Positions 1 through 5,263 of a stretch of DNA of 5,497 bases are shown here, one piece after another. The stretch covers positions 1,205,883 through 1,211,379 of the forward strand of contig CP070800.1 of the NCBI GenBank assembly GCA_020343555.1, read 5' to 3'. The DNA is from Dehalococcoidales bacterium. Lineage in GTDB: Bacteria > Chloroflexota > Dehalococcoidia > Dehalococcoidales > UBA2162. Position 1 is the stretch's first letter, and the number at the start of each line of letters is the position of its first letter. A program made the position numbers and the translations under genes. The notes under the pieces were generated by a model. It searched no databases, was not told where the DNA came from, and worked only from the letters and a program-made list of their open reading frames with translations.

Positions 1-81
1 AGCTATGTCGCGTATTTTGTCGAGTTGAGCCCCAACCAGCAGATGGACATCATCAATAGAACGGAGCAGCAAGGCTGGTAA
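1..81 (+). CDS. Glycyl radical enzyme, C-terminal end only (partial)
   Basis: The frame from base 1 reads 26 residues, beginning SYVAYFVELSP and ending RTEQQGW, then TAA at 79-81. This matches the extreme C-terminus of pyruvate formate-lyase-like GREs, whose end reads RV(S/A)GY-x-A-x-F, then a helix ending IIxRT. An ungapped comparison with E. coli PflB as I remember it (radical Gly734 to the last residue, also 26 residues) gives about ten identities, including Tyr2, Phe6, Leu9, Gln13, Gln14, Asp16, Arg20 and Thr21. GREs use a backbone glycyl radical to start C-C, C-O, C-N or C-S bond chemistry under anaerobic conditions; the substrate cannot be inferred from the tail. The activase gene directly downstream strongly supports the call. 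Oddity: residue 1, which aligns with the radical glycine, is Ser (codon AGC). The rest of the gene lies left of the window. Confidence 0.8.
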   Translation, partial: SYVAYFVELSPNQQMDIINRTEQQGW

Positions 82-138
82 ATATCCGGATATGTGCTGG
101 TGAGAAGTAGTAATTTGTTGAACGAACCTAAGGCTGCT

Positions 139-143
139 AAGGA
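139..143 (+). promoter_or_regulatory. Shine-Dalgarno AAGGA selecting the ATG at 151
   Basis: AAGGA lies 7 bases before the ATG at 151. The upstream in-frame GTG at 94 has no comparable purine-rich site. This supports the later start for the activating enzyme. Confidence 0.6.
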
Positions 144-150
144 AAAAAGG

Positions 151-1044
151 ATGATAATTGATATCACCCGAATGACGGTTCATAACGGCCCCGGTATTCG
201 CACTCTGATTCTTTTCAAAGGATGCCCGTTACGGTGTATCTGGTGTTCTACCCCGGAATCGCAGGATAAATCGGCAGAAATTGCTTACTATCCCGAAAAG
301 TGTAATCTTTGCGGGGACTGCATCCCGGTCTGTCCGGGGAACGCACTCACTTCAGGTGATGAATCGGTAATAATAAACAGAAAACTTTGTGATAACTGCG
401 GTCTTTGTGTTTCTATCTGCTACTCGGAGGCATTAAACTTAGTAGGAGAAGAATACACCGTAGAAGAGTTGGTTCATGAGGTTGAAAAGGACGAAGTCGT
501 TTATAAACATTCCGGAGGTGGTGTAACTATTTCCGGGGGAGAGCCGCTTTTAGAGCCGGAGTTTACCCTGGAGTTACTCCATTCTTTTAAGCAGAACAAC
601 ATAAATACAGGAGTGGATACCTGCGGATTTGTCCCCCGCGATACTTTAGAATCCGTACTTTCGTATGTCGATTTCTTTCTCTGGGACATCAAACACATGA
701 ATTCGGGAAAACATGTCGAATATACTGGCGTTTCGAACGAGTTCATCCTGGATAATTTACGCTTTGTCTCGGACAGCGGTACCCCGGTTTATTTGAGACT
801 GCCGTTAATACCCGGCTACAACGACTCTGAGGATAATCTCAGGGATGTTTGTGAATTCGCTAAGGATCTGTCCTCGCTGGTTGAGATTGATTTATTGCCA
901 TTACACCACCTGGGTAAGGTAAGGTACGCTGCTCTTGGACATCACTACCCTATAGAAGGTATCCCACTTATTCGTGACGAAGTCCTCCAGGAGAAAAAGA
1001 ACCTGGTGGAATCATACGGACTCACATGTAATATCATCGGATAA
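151..1044 (+). CDS. Glycyl-radical enzyme activating protein (radical SAM, 2x[4Fe-4S] insert)
   Basis: This is a 297-residue radical SAM activase. It reductively cleaves S-adenosylmethionine and abstracts a hydrogen from the C-terminal glycine of its partner GRE in the cytoplasm. Visible motifs, numbered from the ATG at 151, are: the family N-terminus HNGPGIRT (11-18); radical SAM cluster CX3CX2C at Cys25, Cys29 and Cys32; two ferredoxin-type CX2CX2CX3C motifs at Cys51/54/57/61 and Cys80/83/86/90; the SAM-contacting GGE in SGGGVTISGGEP (Gly129-Glu131); and DIK (179-181). The two-cluster insert is typical of activases for GREs other than PFL and class III ribonucleotide reductase. I chose ATG 151 because it has an AAGGA site and lets the family motif start near residue 4. 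A GTG at 94 would add 19 residues unlike the family. It follows the GRE stop by 69 bases and precedes the hydrolase by 14, so all three are probably cotranscribed. The GRE substrate, and so a specific gene name, cannot be assigned. Confidence 0.93.
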   Translation: MIIDITRMTVHNGPGIRTLILFKGCPLRCIWCSTPESQDKSAEIAYYPEKCNLCGDCIPVCPGNALTSGDESVIINRKLCDNCGLCVSICYSEALNLVGEEYTVEELVHEVEKDEVVYKHSGGGVTISGGEPLLEPEFTLELLHSFKQNNINTGVDTCGFVPRDTLESVLSYVDFFLWDIKHMNSGKHVEYTGVSNEFILDNLRFVSDSGTPVYLRLPLIPGYNDSEDNLRDVCEFAKDLSSLVEIDLLPLHHLGKVRYAALGHHYPIEGIPLIRDEVLQEKKNLVESYGLTCNIIG

Positions 1045-1058
1045 AAGGAGAGATAAAG

Positions 1059-1928
1059 ATGCAGATTCCCAATTTGGATGAATTGCTTTCCGGTTCAATA
1101 GATATGCACCTTCATGTCGGTCCGGACGAGATGCCGACACGCGTAGACGCTCTGGATGCCGCCGAACAGGCTGCCGATGTCGAAATGAAAGCCATCGTGT
1201 TGAAAAACCACAGTTACCCGACCACCCCGGTGGCTGTCACTGCTCAGGATATTGTACCGGAGGTAAAGGTATTTGGCAGTGTCTGCCTGGATTATGAAAT
1301 AGGCGGTCTTAATATCGGAACTCTCGAAAGACAGGCTCAATTTGGTGCGAAAGTAGTCTGGATGCCGACTTTTTCATCTACGAATTCCAGAGAGAAGATG
1401 AGGAAGCTTGGACTCAACCTTGAAGGTGAAGGTTTTTCTATTTTAGATGATAATGGAAAACTGGTGAAGGAAATAGATCCGATACTTGAGATAGTTAAGA
1501 AACATGACATGGTCCTGGCTAGCGGTCATATGGCTCCGGAAGAGATATTCGCCCTGGTGGAAGAAGCGAAGAAGAAAAACATAGAGAAGATCGTTATCAC
1601 TCATCCTTCAGATGGTGAGTTCATAGAGAAAACTCTGTCTATTGAAGAACTCCGTCGTTTAGCCGGGATGGGCGCCTTAATCGAGCAGACCATAGTGACT
1701 CTCCTTCCGACTGAGTTTTGTCATAGTCCCCGAGAAAGAGTTGAGTTGATAAAAGAAATCGGTGTTGAACATTGCATCATGAGCACGGACCTTGGCCAGT
1801 ACTGGAATCTGCCGCCAGCCGAAGGTATGAGATTTTTCATGGCAATCCTGTTGCGTAATGGCCTTTCTGAAAAAGATATCGAGGTTATGGCCAAAGTTAA
1901 TCCTTCAAAGCTAATAAACCCGATTTAA
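1059..1928 (+). CDS. DUF6282 family protein, amidohydrolase-like metal-dependent hydrolase
   Basis: The 289-residue protein reads as an amidohydrolase-superfamily TIM barrel of the DUF6282 type, a family without an established reaction as far as I know. Candidate metal ligands appear in the usual order: HxH in DMHLHVGPD (His17, His19), a K-N-H motif (Lys49, His51) after the second strand, His157 in SGHMAP, His182 in ITHPSD, and Asp244 in STDLGQ. The set looks complete, so the protein is probably active. No signal peptide or membrane segment is seen, which suggests a cytoplasmic enzyme. The start is well supported: AAGGAG at 1045-1050 sits 8 bases before the ATG. The gene begins 14 bases after the activase stop, implying one transcript with the GRE pair, and it may hydrolyse a substrate, intermediate or product of the GRE pathway. 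That pathway role is inference; the fold assignment is firm. Confidence 0.85.
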   Translation: MQIPNLDELLSGSIDMHLHVGPDEMPTRVDALDAAEQAADVEMKAIVLKNHSYPTTPVAVTAQDIVPEVKVFGSVCLDYEIGGLNIGTLERQAQFGAKVVWMPTFSSTNSREKMRKLGLNLEGEGFSILDDNGKLVKEIDPILEIVKKHDMVLASGHMAPEEIFALVEEAKKKNIEKIVITHPSDGEFIEKTLSIEELRRLAGMGALIEQTIVTLLPTEFCHSPRERVELIKEIGVEHCIMSTDLGQYWNLPPAEGMRFFMAILLRNGLSEKDIEVMAKVNPSKLINPI

Positions 1929-2239
1929 TAATCGTTATGACCAACCCGTCGACTACTTAAAAGGTATCATGTCACAGGTTTACGCCTTTAGCACTTCGTT
2001 AGTCCAACGTTGAAAAATCCGGTAGACTGCCTCTGTTCTAATGATTCTCTCGCTGCCAAGGTCAAGTTTACTCGGGTAGAGAATAAAGGGTTTGGATTGT
2101 TCACCGCCGATTCCTCCATGACTTCCTACCAGTTCTTCGAAAGCAGCTATTTCATATCTGCTGGGTTGAGGAATGAGAATAATATTTTGTTTTCATCTAA
2201 GGCAAGGAGTGAACAGATTGAAAGGCTGCATCTGCTAGT

Positions 2240-2276
2240 TTTCAACAGTCCAGCTGTTGCTGGTGACGGACGTTGA
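2240..2276. repeat. Imperfect inverted repeat / hairpin
   Basis: The arm TTCAAC-A-GTCC (2240-2250) pairs with GGAC-GTTGAA (2267-2276), giving ten base pairs with a single bulged A. Inside, AGC and GCT (2251-2253 and 2258-2260) close a TGTT loop. No T-run follows on either strand, so it is not a standard intrinsic terminator. It could be an RNA structure, a protein-binding site or a remnant of a mobile element; the sequence does not decide. Confidence 0.4.
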
Positions 2277-2302
2277 ACCTTGGTACAGTATGTCATTATA
2301 AA
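2273..2302 (+). promoter_or_regulatory. Possible sigma-70 promoter for the coiled-coil gene
   Basis: TTGAAC (2273-2278) and TATAAA (2297-2302) are separated by 18 bases and match the housekeeping consensus at 4/6 and 5/6. It would give a leader of a little over 200 bases before the ATG at 2525. It overlaps the right arm of the hairpin at 2240-2276. AT-rich DNA produces such matches by chance, so support is weak. Confidence 0.25.
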
Positions 2303-2524
2303 ATTAAAACTAATAATTAACTCCTATCATCCGGCTCAGGATACTTACACAAAAGTCCGATAATATTAATAGTTCGTCAATCAAACCAGACACTTTTTCT
2401 CATTCTTTTATTGATGATAATAGTCATATAATTTTTTAGATTTCAATGGATGTAAATGCTGAAAAGGAAAAGCAAATCTAATTACCGCATACATATGAAT
2501 ACAGACTAAATAAGGAAGGGGAAA

Positions 2525-3856
2525 ATGGAAGAAGAAACTACAGTTATAGAAAATACAAATACCAGTGTAGAAGAAAAGAATACCAGTCTGGCAACGGTCG
2601 ATGAACTATCGATTGAAGAAATCCAGTTGTCGGATCAGATATATCACGGTGCAGGATTAGATCCAATAGTCGATGCTGGTATCAAGGACTATGAAAACAA
2701 GATAGAGCAGGAAAACAAATTATTTAATAAAATATTGGGTGTTAGAGGTACCGATGTACGCGGATACGGCGAATCAGTAGCTAAAAGAGTCGCCGTTGCT
2801 GTATATGGACAGCTAAGCAAGCAGTACGGTGGAAAAGTAGGGGATCTTCGAGCATATATAATGAACCTGGAAGAAGAGCGTGACAATGCGAACAGGCGAT
2901 ATGATGACCTTATGGGAAGGGCGATTGGTATTCTTGGAGAAGAGTATAAGGAATTAAAAACTGATTCGAACGAGTTCATGCAAAAGTTGACCGAGGTAAT
3001 GGGAGAAGACCTTAAAGCATCTCGAATCAACTCAGAAGCCCTAACCGAGAAACTTGCAGACATGGACGGTTTAAGATCACAACTTCGGACCCTGATGAAA
3101 GACAAAGAAGATTTAATCGAAACATCAGCTAAAGAAAAAGAACAGCTTAAAGACAAATATCAATCACAAATAACTGATTTAGCAAATAAGCACAAGACGG
3201 AAATAAACAATCTGAGTGATAAATTCGAATCACAACTCACCGAGGTTATAAACCAAAATAAGGCTGAAATCCGGGATCTAAACTTGCGAATAAATACTCT
3301 GGATAAGGAAAAAGAACTGTTAGCTGATGCATCAAACAAGGAAAAGGAGCAACTTGAAGAGAGGTTCGAGCAACAAATAGCTTCTCTCAATAATGAGCAT
3401 AAGGTAGAAATCAGAAATCTCAATGAAAAGTACGAATCACAAATAAACGAAATAAAGAATCAGCATAAAGCTGAAATACAGGATTTGAACATACGAATCG
3501 ACGCCCTGGGAAAAGAAAAAGAGATATTGGCAGATACATCAGCCAAGGAGAAGGAACAGCTAAAAGAACGGTTCGAGCAGCAGATAGTATCGATAAATAA
3601 CGAGCATAAAGTAGAAATTAGAAATCTGACTGAAAAGTATGAAACACAAATAAATGAGTTACATAATGAGTATAAGGCGGAAATAAGAAAATTAAGCTCA
3701 CGGGTAGAAATACTTGCGAAAGAAAAGGATCTACAGAAGGAACAATACGAATCTCAGATAGCCGATCTGGATTCAACTATTAGAGGTTTGGGGTCCAGGA
3801 AGTCGGAGTCGCAAAATGGCGATGAAACTTTCTCAACAGAAGACTCTGAGAGTTAA
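2525..3856 (+). CDS. Hypothetical coiled-coil protein with three tandem 69-residue repeats
   Basis: I do not recognise a named family. The 443-residue product has no signal peptide or membrane span, so it is likely cytoplasmic. Residues 1-35 are acidic and low in complexity. Residues about 36-150 form a mixed region with G-V-R-G-T-D-V-R-G-Y (72-81) and probable helices, which may be the specific domain. Residues about 150-420 are highly charged and almost free of Gly and Pro, predicting a long coiled coil. Three 69-residue repeats run 191-259, 260-328 and 329-397, and a partial fourth starts at 398. Each contains four 11-residue units of the form [KRQE]-[YFHN]-x-x-[QE]-[IL]-x-x-[LIV]-x-x. The last 20 residues are a polar, acidic tail. 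AAGGA at 2512-2516 sits 8 bases before the ATG. It appears to be a single-gene unit, with a strong terminator downstream. A scaffold or structural role is plausible but unproven. Confidence 0.85.
   Translation: MEEETTVIENTNTSVEEKNTSLATVDELSIEEIQLSDQIYHGAGLDPIVDAGIKDYENKIEQENKLFNKILGVRGTDVRGYGESVAKRVAVAVYGQLSKQYGGKVGDLRAYIMNLEEERDNANRRYDDLMGRAIGILGEEYKELKTDSNEFMQKLTEVMGEDLKASRINSEALTEKLADMDGLRSQLRTLMKDKEDLIETSAKEKEQLKDKYQSQITDLANKHKTEINNLSDKFESQLTEVINQNKAEIRDLNLRINTLDKEKELLADASNKEKEQLEERFEQQIASLNNEHKVEIRNLNEKYESQINEIKNQHKAEIQDLNIRIDALGKEKEILADTSAKEKEQLKERFEQQIVSINNEHKVEIRNLTEKYETQINELHNEYKAEIRKLSSRVEILAKEKDLQKEQYESQIADLDSTIRGLGSRKSESQNGDETFSTEDSES
3095..3715 (+). repeat. Three tandem in-frame 207-bp repeats within the coiled-coil gene
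   Basis: The units are 3095-3301, 3302-3508 and 3509-3715, with a partial fourth from 3716. They encode matching residues at constant 69-residue spacing; for example the KEKEQL, (F/Y)xxQI, HKxEI and KAEI motifs recur at the same place in each. Units 2 and 3 are closest, and many of their differences fall at third codon positions, so the protein pattern seems selected rather than freshly duplicated. Confidence 0.85.
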
Positions 3857-3886
3857 GAGTATCCTGAAGGTTTGCAGCTGATTCAG

Positions 3887-3915
3887 AAAGGGGGAGTGGC
3901 TAACTCCCCCTTTTT
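3887..3915 (+). terminator. Strong intrinsic terminator, probably bidirectional
   Basis: GGGGGAGT (3890-3897) pairs perfectly with ACTCCCCC (3903-3910) around a five-base GGCTA loop, and five T residues follow (3911-3915). The preceding AAA (3887-3889) can extend the stem through the first T residues. It lies 30 bases after the coiled-coil stop. Read from the minus strand, the same stem is followed by TTT, so it can also serve the convergent PAC2 gene, though with a weaker T-tract. Confidence 0.93.
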
Positions 3916-3994
3916 CATGAGATTATTACACGTCCAAAGAGCGCTTTGCACAGGGAAAATCAAGGGAATTACAGGTTTTTCAGTAAGTCGTTCA

Positions 3995-4912
3995 TCATTC
4001 GTTTTGTTTTCGGTCTCTATTATCTTTCAATAATTCCTCGGCGAATCTTAACGCTTCATCCGGTGAAATATCGAAAGGTTCTTGATAGGGTGTTTCGGTA
4101 TAGTTTTTTTCAAGCTCTTCTAAATATGTGTTGAATTCAGCATTTTTCTTCCTGATATCGTCAAGTTTATCTTCTATTTCGCTTATTTCTTTATTAAGGT
4201 TACTGAAATCTATTCCCATCTTCATGAGATGATTGAGTCTTTCGAGAACGGCTTTAACCGATCTAGGACTATAATCAAGTCCGACATTAAATTCAGGATA
4301 ATACGGTACCCTTACTGTCAGATTCACACCATCAAGACCGCTTTTCTGAAAAGCATACAGAAGCATCAGGTTAATCGTGGCCATACCTTCCCGGCTTGAC
4401 ATTGTGACATTGTACTTTACCATCTCATCTCTGATTTTACCACCAGTGCATGTGCAGGTAATGTGTGGTTCACGATTATAAGGTGACCTATCGTATATGG
4501 CCCCGAAGGTGTATATACGGGTAACTCCGAGTTCACGAGATAAAGTAACGACCGTATCTCCGTATTCTTCCCAGTAGAGATTCGGTTCAGTTCCGAGAAG
4601 CAAAATAATATCATGGTCAGAAGATGGATTACCTGCATAATAAAACTGGTTCTTTGGAAAATCAGTTTCCTTTATTACTCCATCCTCCATCTTAAATACA
4701 GGACGGGCACTATGCACACCGGGAATCTGGTAAACATGGTAGCGAGAGGTCTGAATTTCAGCAAAAGGCGTAGCGTTGAAATGCTCGATAAGATACTTGA
4801 TACCGCCCACAGCAACATCACCACTATTGAGCCAGCCATTCAAACCGCAAATCAGGTAGGGATTGCGTAATGGAGGTTTTTCTATAAACTTCAGGTTATC
4901 TATCTCATCCAC
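3995..4912 (-). CDS. PAC2 family protein (proteasome-assembly-chaperone-2-like)
   Basis: The 305-residue protein fits the PAC2 family, whose archaeal and eukaryotic members relate to proteasome assembly; most bacterial members have no defined function. Supporting segments are GLNGWLNSGDVAVGGIKYL (23-41, equivalent to the family G-W-x-D/N-x-G motif), the central strand DIILLLGTEPN (101-111), GAIYDRSPYNREP (137-149), SSREGMATINLML (172-184) and VPYYPEFNVGLDYSPRS (202-218). The PAC2 domain ends near 230; residues about 237-272 are charged and probably coiled coil, followed by an acidic helical tail. No signal peptide is seen. The start is GTG at 4912, with GGAGA (4922-4926) 9 bases upstream and a good promoter just before it. 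The nearby ATG at 4908 is out of frame. The gene converges on the coiled-coil gene and shares its terminator. No proteasome gene is in the window, so any link to proteolysis is inference. Confidence 0.9.
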   Translation of the reverse strand: MDEIDNLKFIEKPPLRNPYLICGLNGWLNSGDVAVGGIKYLIEHFNATPFAEIQTSRYHVYQIPGVHSARPVFKMEDGVIKETDFPKNQFYYAGNPSSDHDIILLLGTEPNLYWEEYGDTVVTLSRELGVTRIYTFGAIYDRSPYNREPHITCTCTGGKIRDEMVKYNVTMSSREGMATINLMLLYAFQKSGLDGVNLTVRVPYYPEFNVGLDYSPRSVKAVLERLNHLMKMGIDFSNLNKEISEIEDKLDDIRKKNAEFNTYLEELEKNYTETPYQEPFDISPDEALRFAEELLKDNRDRKQNE

Positions 4913-4921
4913 TTTTTGCCA

Positions 4922-4926
4922 TCTCC
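4922..4926 (-). promoter_or_regulatory. Shine-Dalgarno GGAGA supporting the GTG start at 4912
   Basis: On the minus strand GGAGA lies 9 bases before GTG 4912. This, with the out-of-frame position of the nearby ATG codons, fixes GTG as the start of the PAC2 gene. Confidence 0.55.
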
Positions 4927-4940
4927 GTTGGTTTTTCTAT

Positions 4941-4968
4941 ATTATACCACCTGAACTGGTTTCTTGAA
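4941..4968 (-). promoter_or_regulatory. Extended -10 promoter of the PAC2 gene
   Basis: On the minus strand TGGTATAAT (4949 down to 4941) is a perfect -10 hexamer with the extended TGn motif. The candidate -35, TTCAAG (4968-4963), is weak, as is common with extended -10 sites, at a 16-base spacing. Transcription would start near 4934, leaving a leader of about 20 bases that includes the GGAGA ribosome site. Confidence 0.6.
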
Positions 4969-5004
4969 CTACTCTACTTATTCCCTGGTATGTAATCGGT
5001 AGAT

Positions 5005-5038
5005 TTGACATAAAGTATTATGATGTCACAATATGTGA
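5005..5038 (+). promoter_or_regulatory. Possible plus-strand promoter with overlapping palindrome
   Basis: A perfect -35 hexamer TTGACA (5005-5010) is followed 16 bases later by CACAAT (5027-5032, 4/6 to the -10 consensus). The -10 area lies inside the palindrome TCACA-ATA-TGTGA (5026-5038), an operator-like arrangement. No plus-strand gene follows in the window, so the promoter would have to drive a small or antisense RNA. The match may be chance. Confidence 0.22.
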
Positions 5039-5239
5039 GTGTTGAATTATTATGATTTCCTATACTATTGCATGGCTTTAGGCGAGTACGGGAAGTTCCT
5101 GCTGCGGTGGGTAGATGACTGTACCTTTTCTACCAAAGGATAGGGACATTCACAGGGTCATGTGTGATAGAATAACGTTTTCTTCCTCTAGTGGTTAGTA
5201 AACAGGGGATAGTAAAGAAATGTTAGACCACGTCCTGGA

Positions 5240-5258
5240 GGATTACTTAATATAATCC
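5240..5258 (-). terminator. Small hairpin just after the right-edge gene, possible weak 3' end
   Basis: GGATTA (5240-5245) and TAATCC (5253-5258) form a six-base-pair stem with a seven-base loop, starting 5 bases beyond the minus-strand stop at 5264. There is no T-run after it on the minus strand, so it is at best a weak or factor-assisted terminator or an mRNA 3' stabiliser. Confidence 0.25.
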
Positions 5259-5263
5259 GAGAT

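Larger units (their letters stand above)
1929..2524. other. Gene-poor intergenic region between hydrolase and coiled-coil genes
   Basis: Nearly 600 bases contain no gene I can support. The left half (to about 2276) has higher GC and carries one open frame from TTG 2010 to 2276 (88 codons). It starts at a rare codon without a Shine-Dalgarno site, and its product resembles nothing I recognise, so it may be chance or a decayed remnant. The right half (2277-2524) is markedly AT-rich and probably holds the promoter and leader of the coiled-coil gene. A perfect TATAAT at 2427-2432 lacks a good -35 partner. No canonical terminator (GC stem plus T-run) follows the hydrolase gene. Confidence 0.6.
4969..5263. 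other. Intergenic region with no supported gene
   Basis: The region lies upstream of the minus-strand PAC2 gene and downstream of the minus-strand gene that enters from the right edge. No convincing protein gene, tRNA or rRNA is seen. It holds a plus-strand TTGACA element with a palindrome (5005-5038), a second TCACA/TGTGA pair (5150-5167, 8-base spacer) and a hairpin (5240-5258). One short plus-strand frame (GTG 5039 to 5143, 34 codons) has no ribosome site and is not called. Confidence 0.5.

Noticed and set aside
501..746. Minus-strand open frame of 81 codons inside the activase gene
   Set aside because: It is antisense to a strongly conserved radical SAM coding region and has no family resemblance; a shadow frame.
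2007..2276. ACGTTGAA direct repeats as target-site duplications of an inserted element
   Set aside because: A few repeated 8-mers are expected by chance in 600 bases, and no terminal inverted repeats lie just inside the two copies.
2689..3423. Two long minus-strand frames opposite the coiled-coil gene (155 and 87 codons)
   Set aside because: Their Ser/Leu/Phe/Cys-rich composition is what the antisense of a Glu/Lys-rich coiled coil gives. The plus strand has a ribosome site, repeats and a terminator.
3095..3715. Tandem repeats as a CRISPR array or satellite
   Set aside because: The repeats are long, contiguous, in frame and protein-coding, without spacers.
3946..4134. Plus-strand frame of 62 codons overlapping the end of the PAC2 gene
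   Set aside because: It lies after the strong terminator, has no ribosome site and mostly overlaps PAC2 coding sequence on the other strand.
4613..4870. Plus-strand frame of 85 codons opposite the PAC2 N-terminus
   Set aside because: It is antisense to the conserved PAC2 motifs and has no family resemblance.
4906..4908. ATG at 4908 as start of the PAC2 gene
   Set aside because: It is out of frame with the PAC2 protein; the in-frame start with a ribosome site is GTG 4912.
5039..5143. Small plus-strand frame of 34 codons in the intergenic region
   Set aside because: It has a GTG start, no Shine-Dalgarno site and no recognisable product; too short to support.
4969..5263. tRNA, SRP RNA or other standard RNA gene in the intergenic region
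   Set aside because: I found no cloverleaf arms, T-loop or SRP core motif on either strand.
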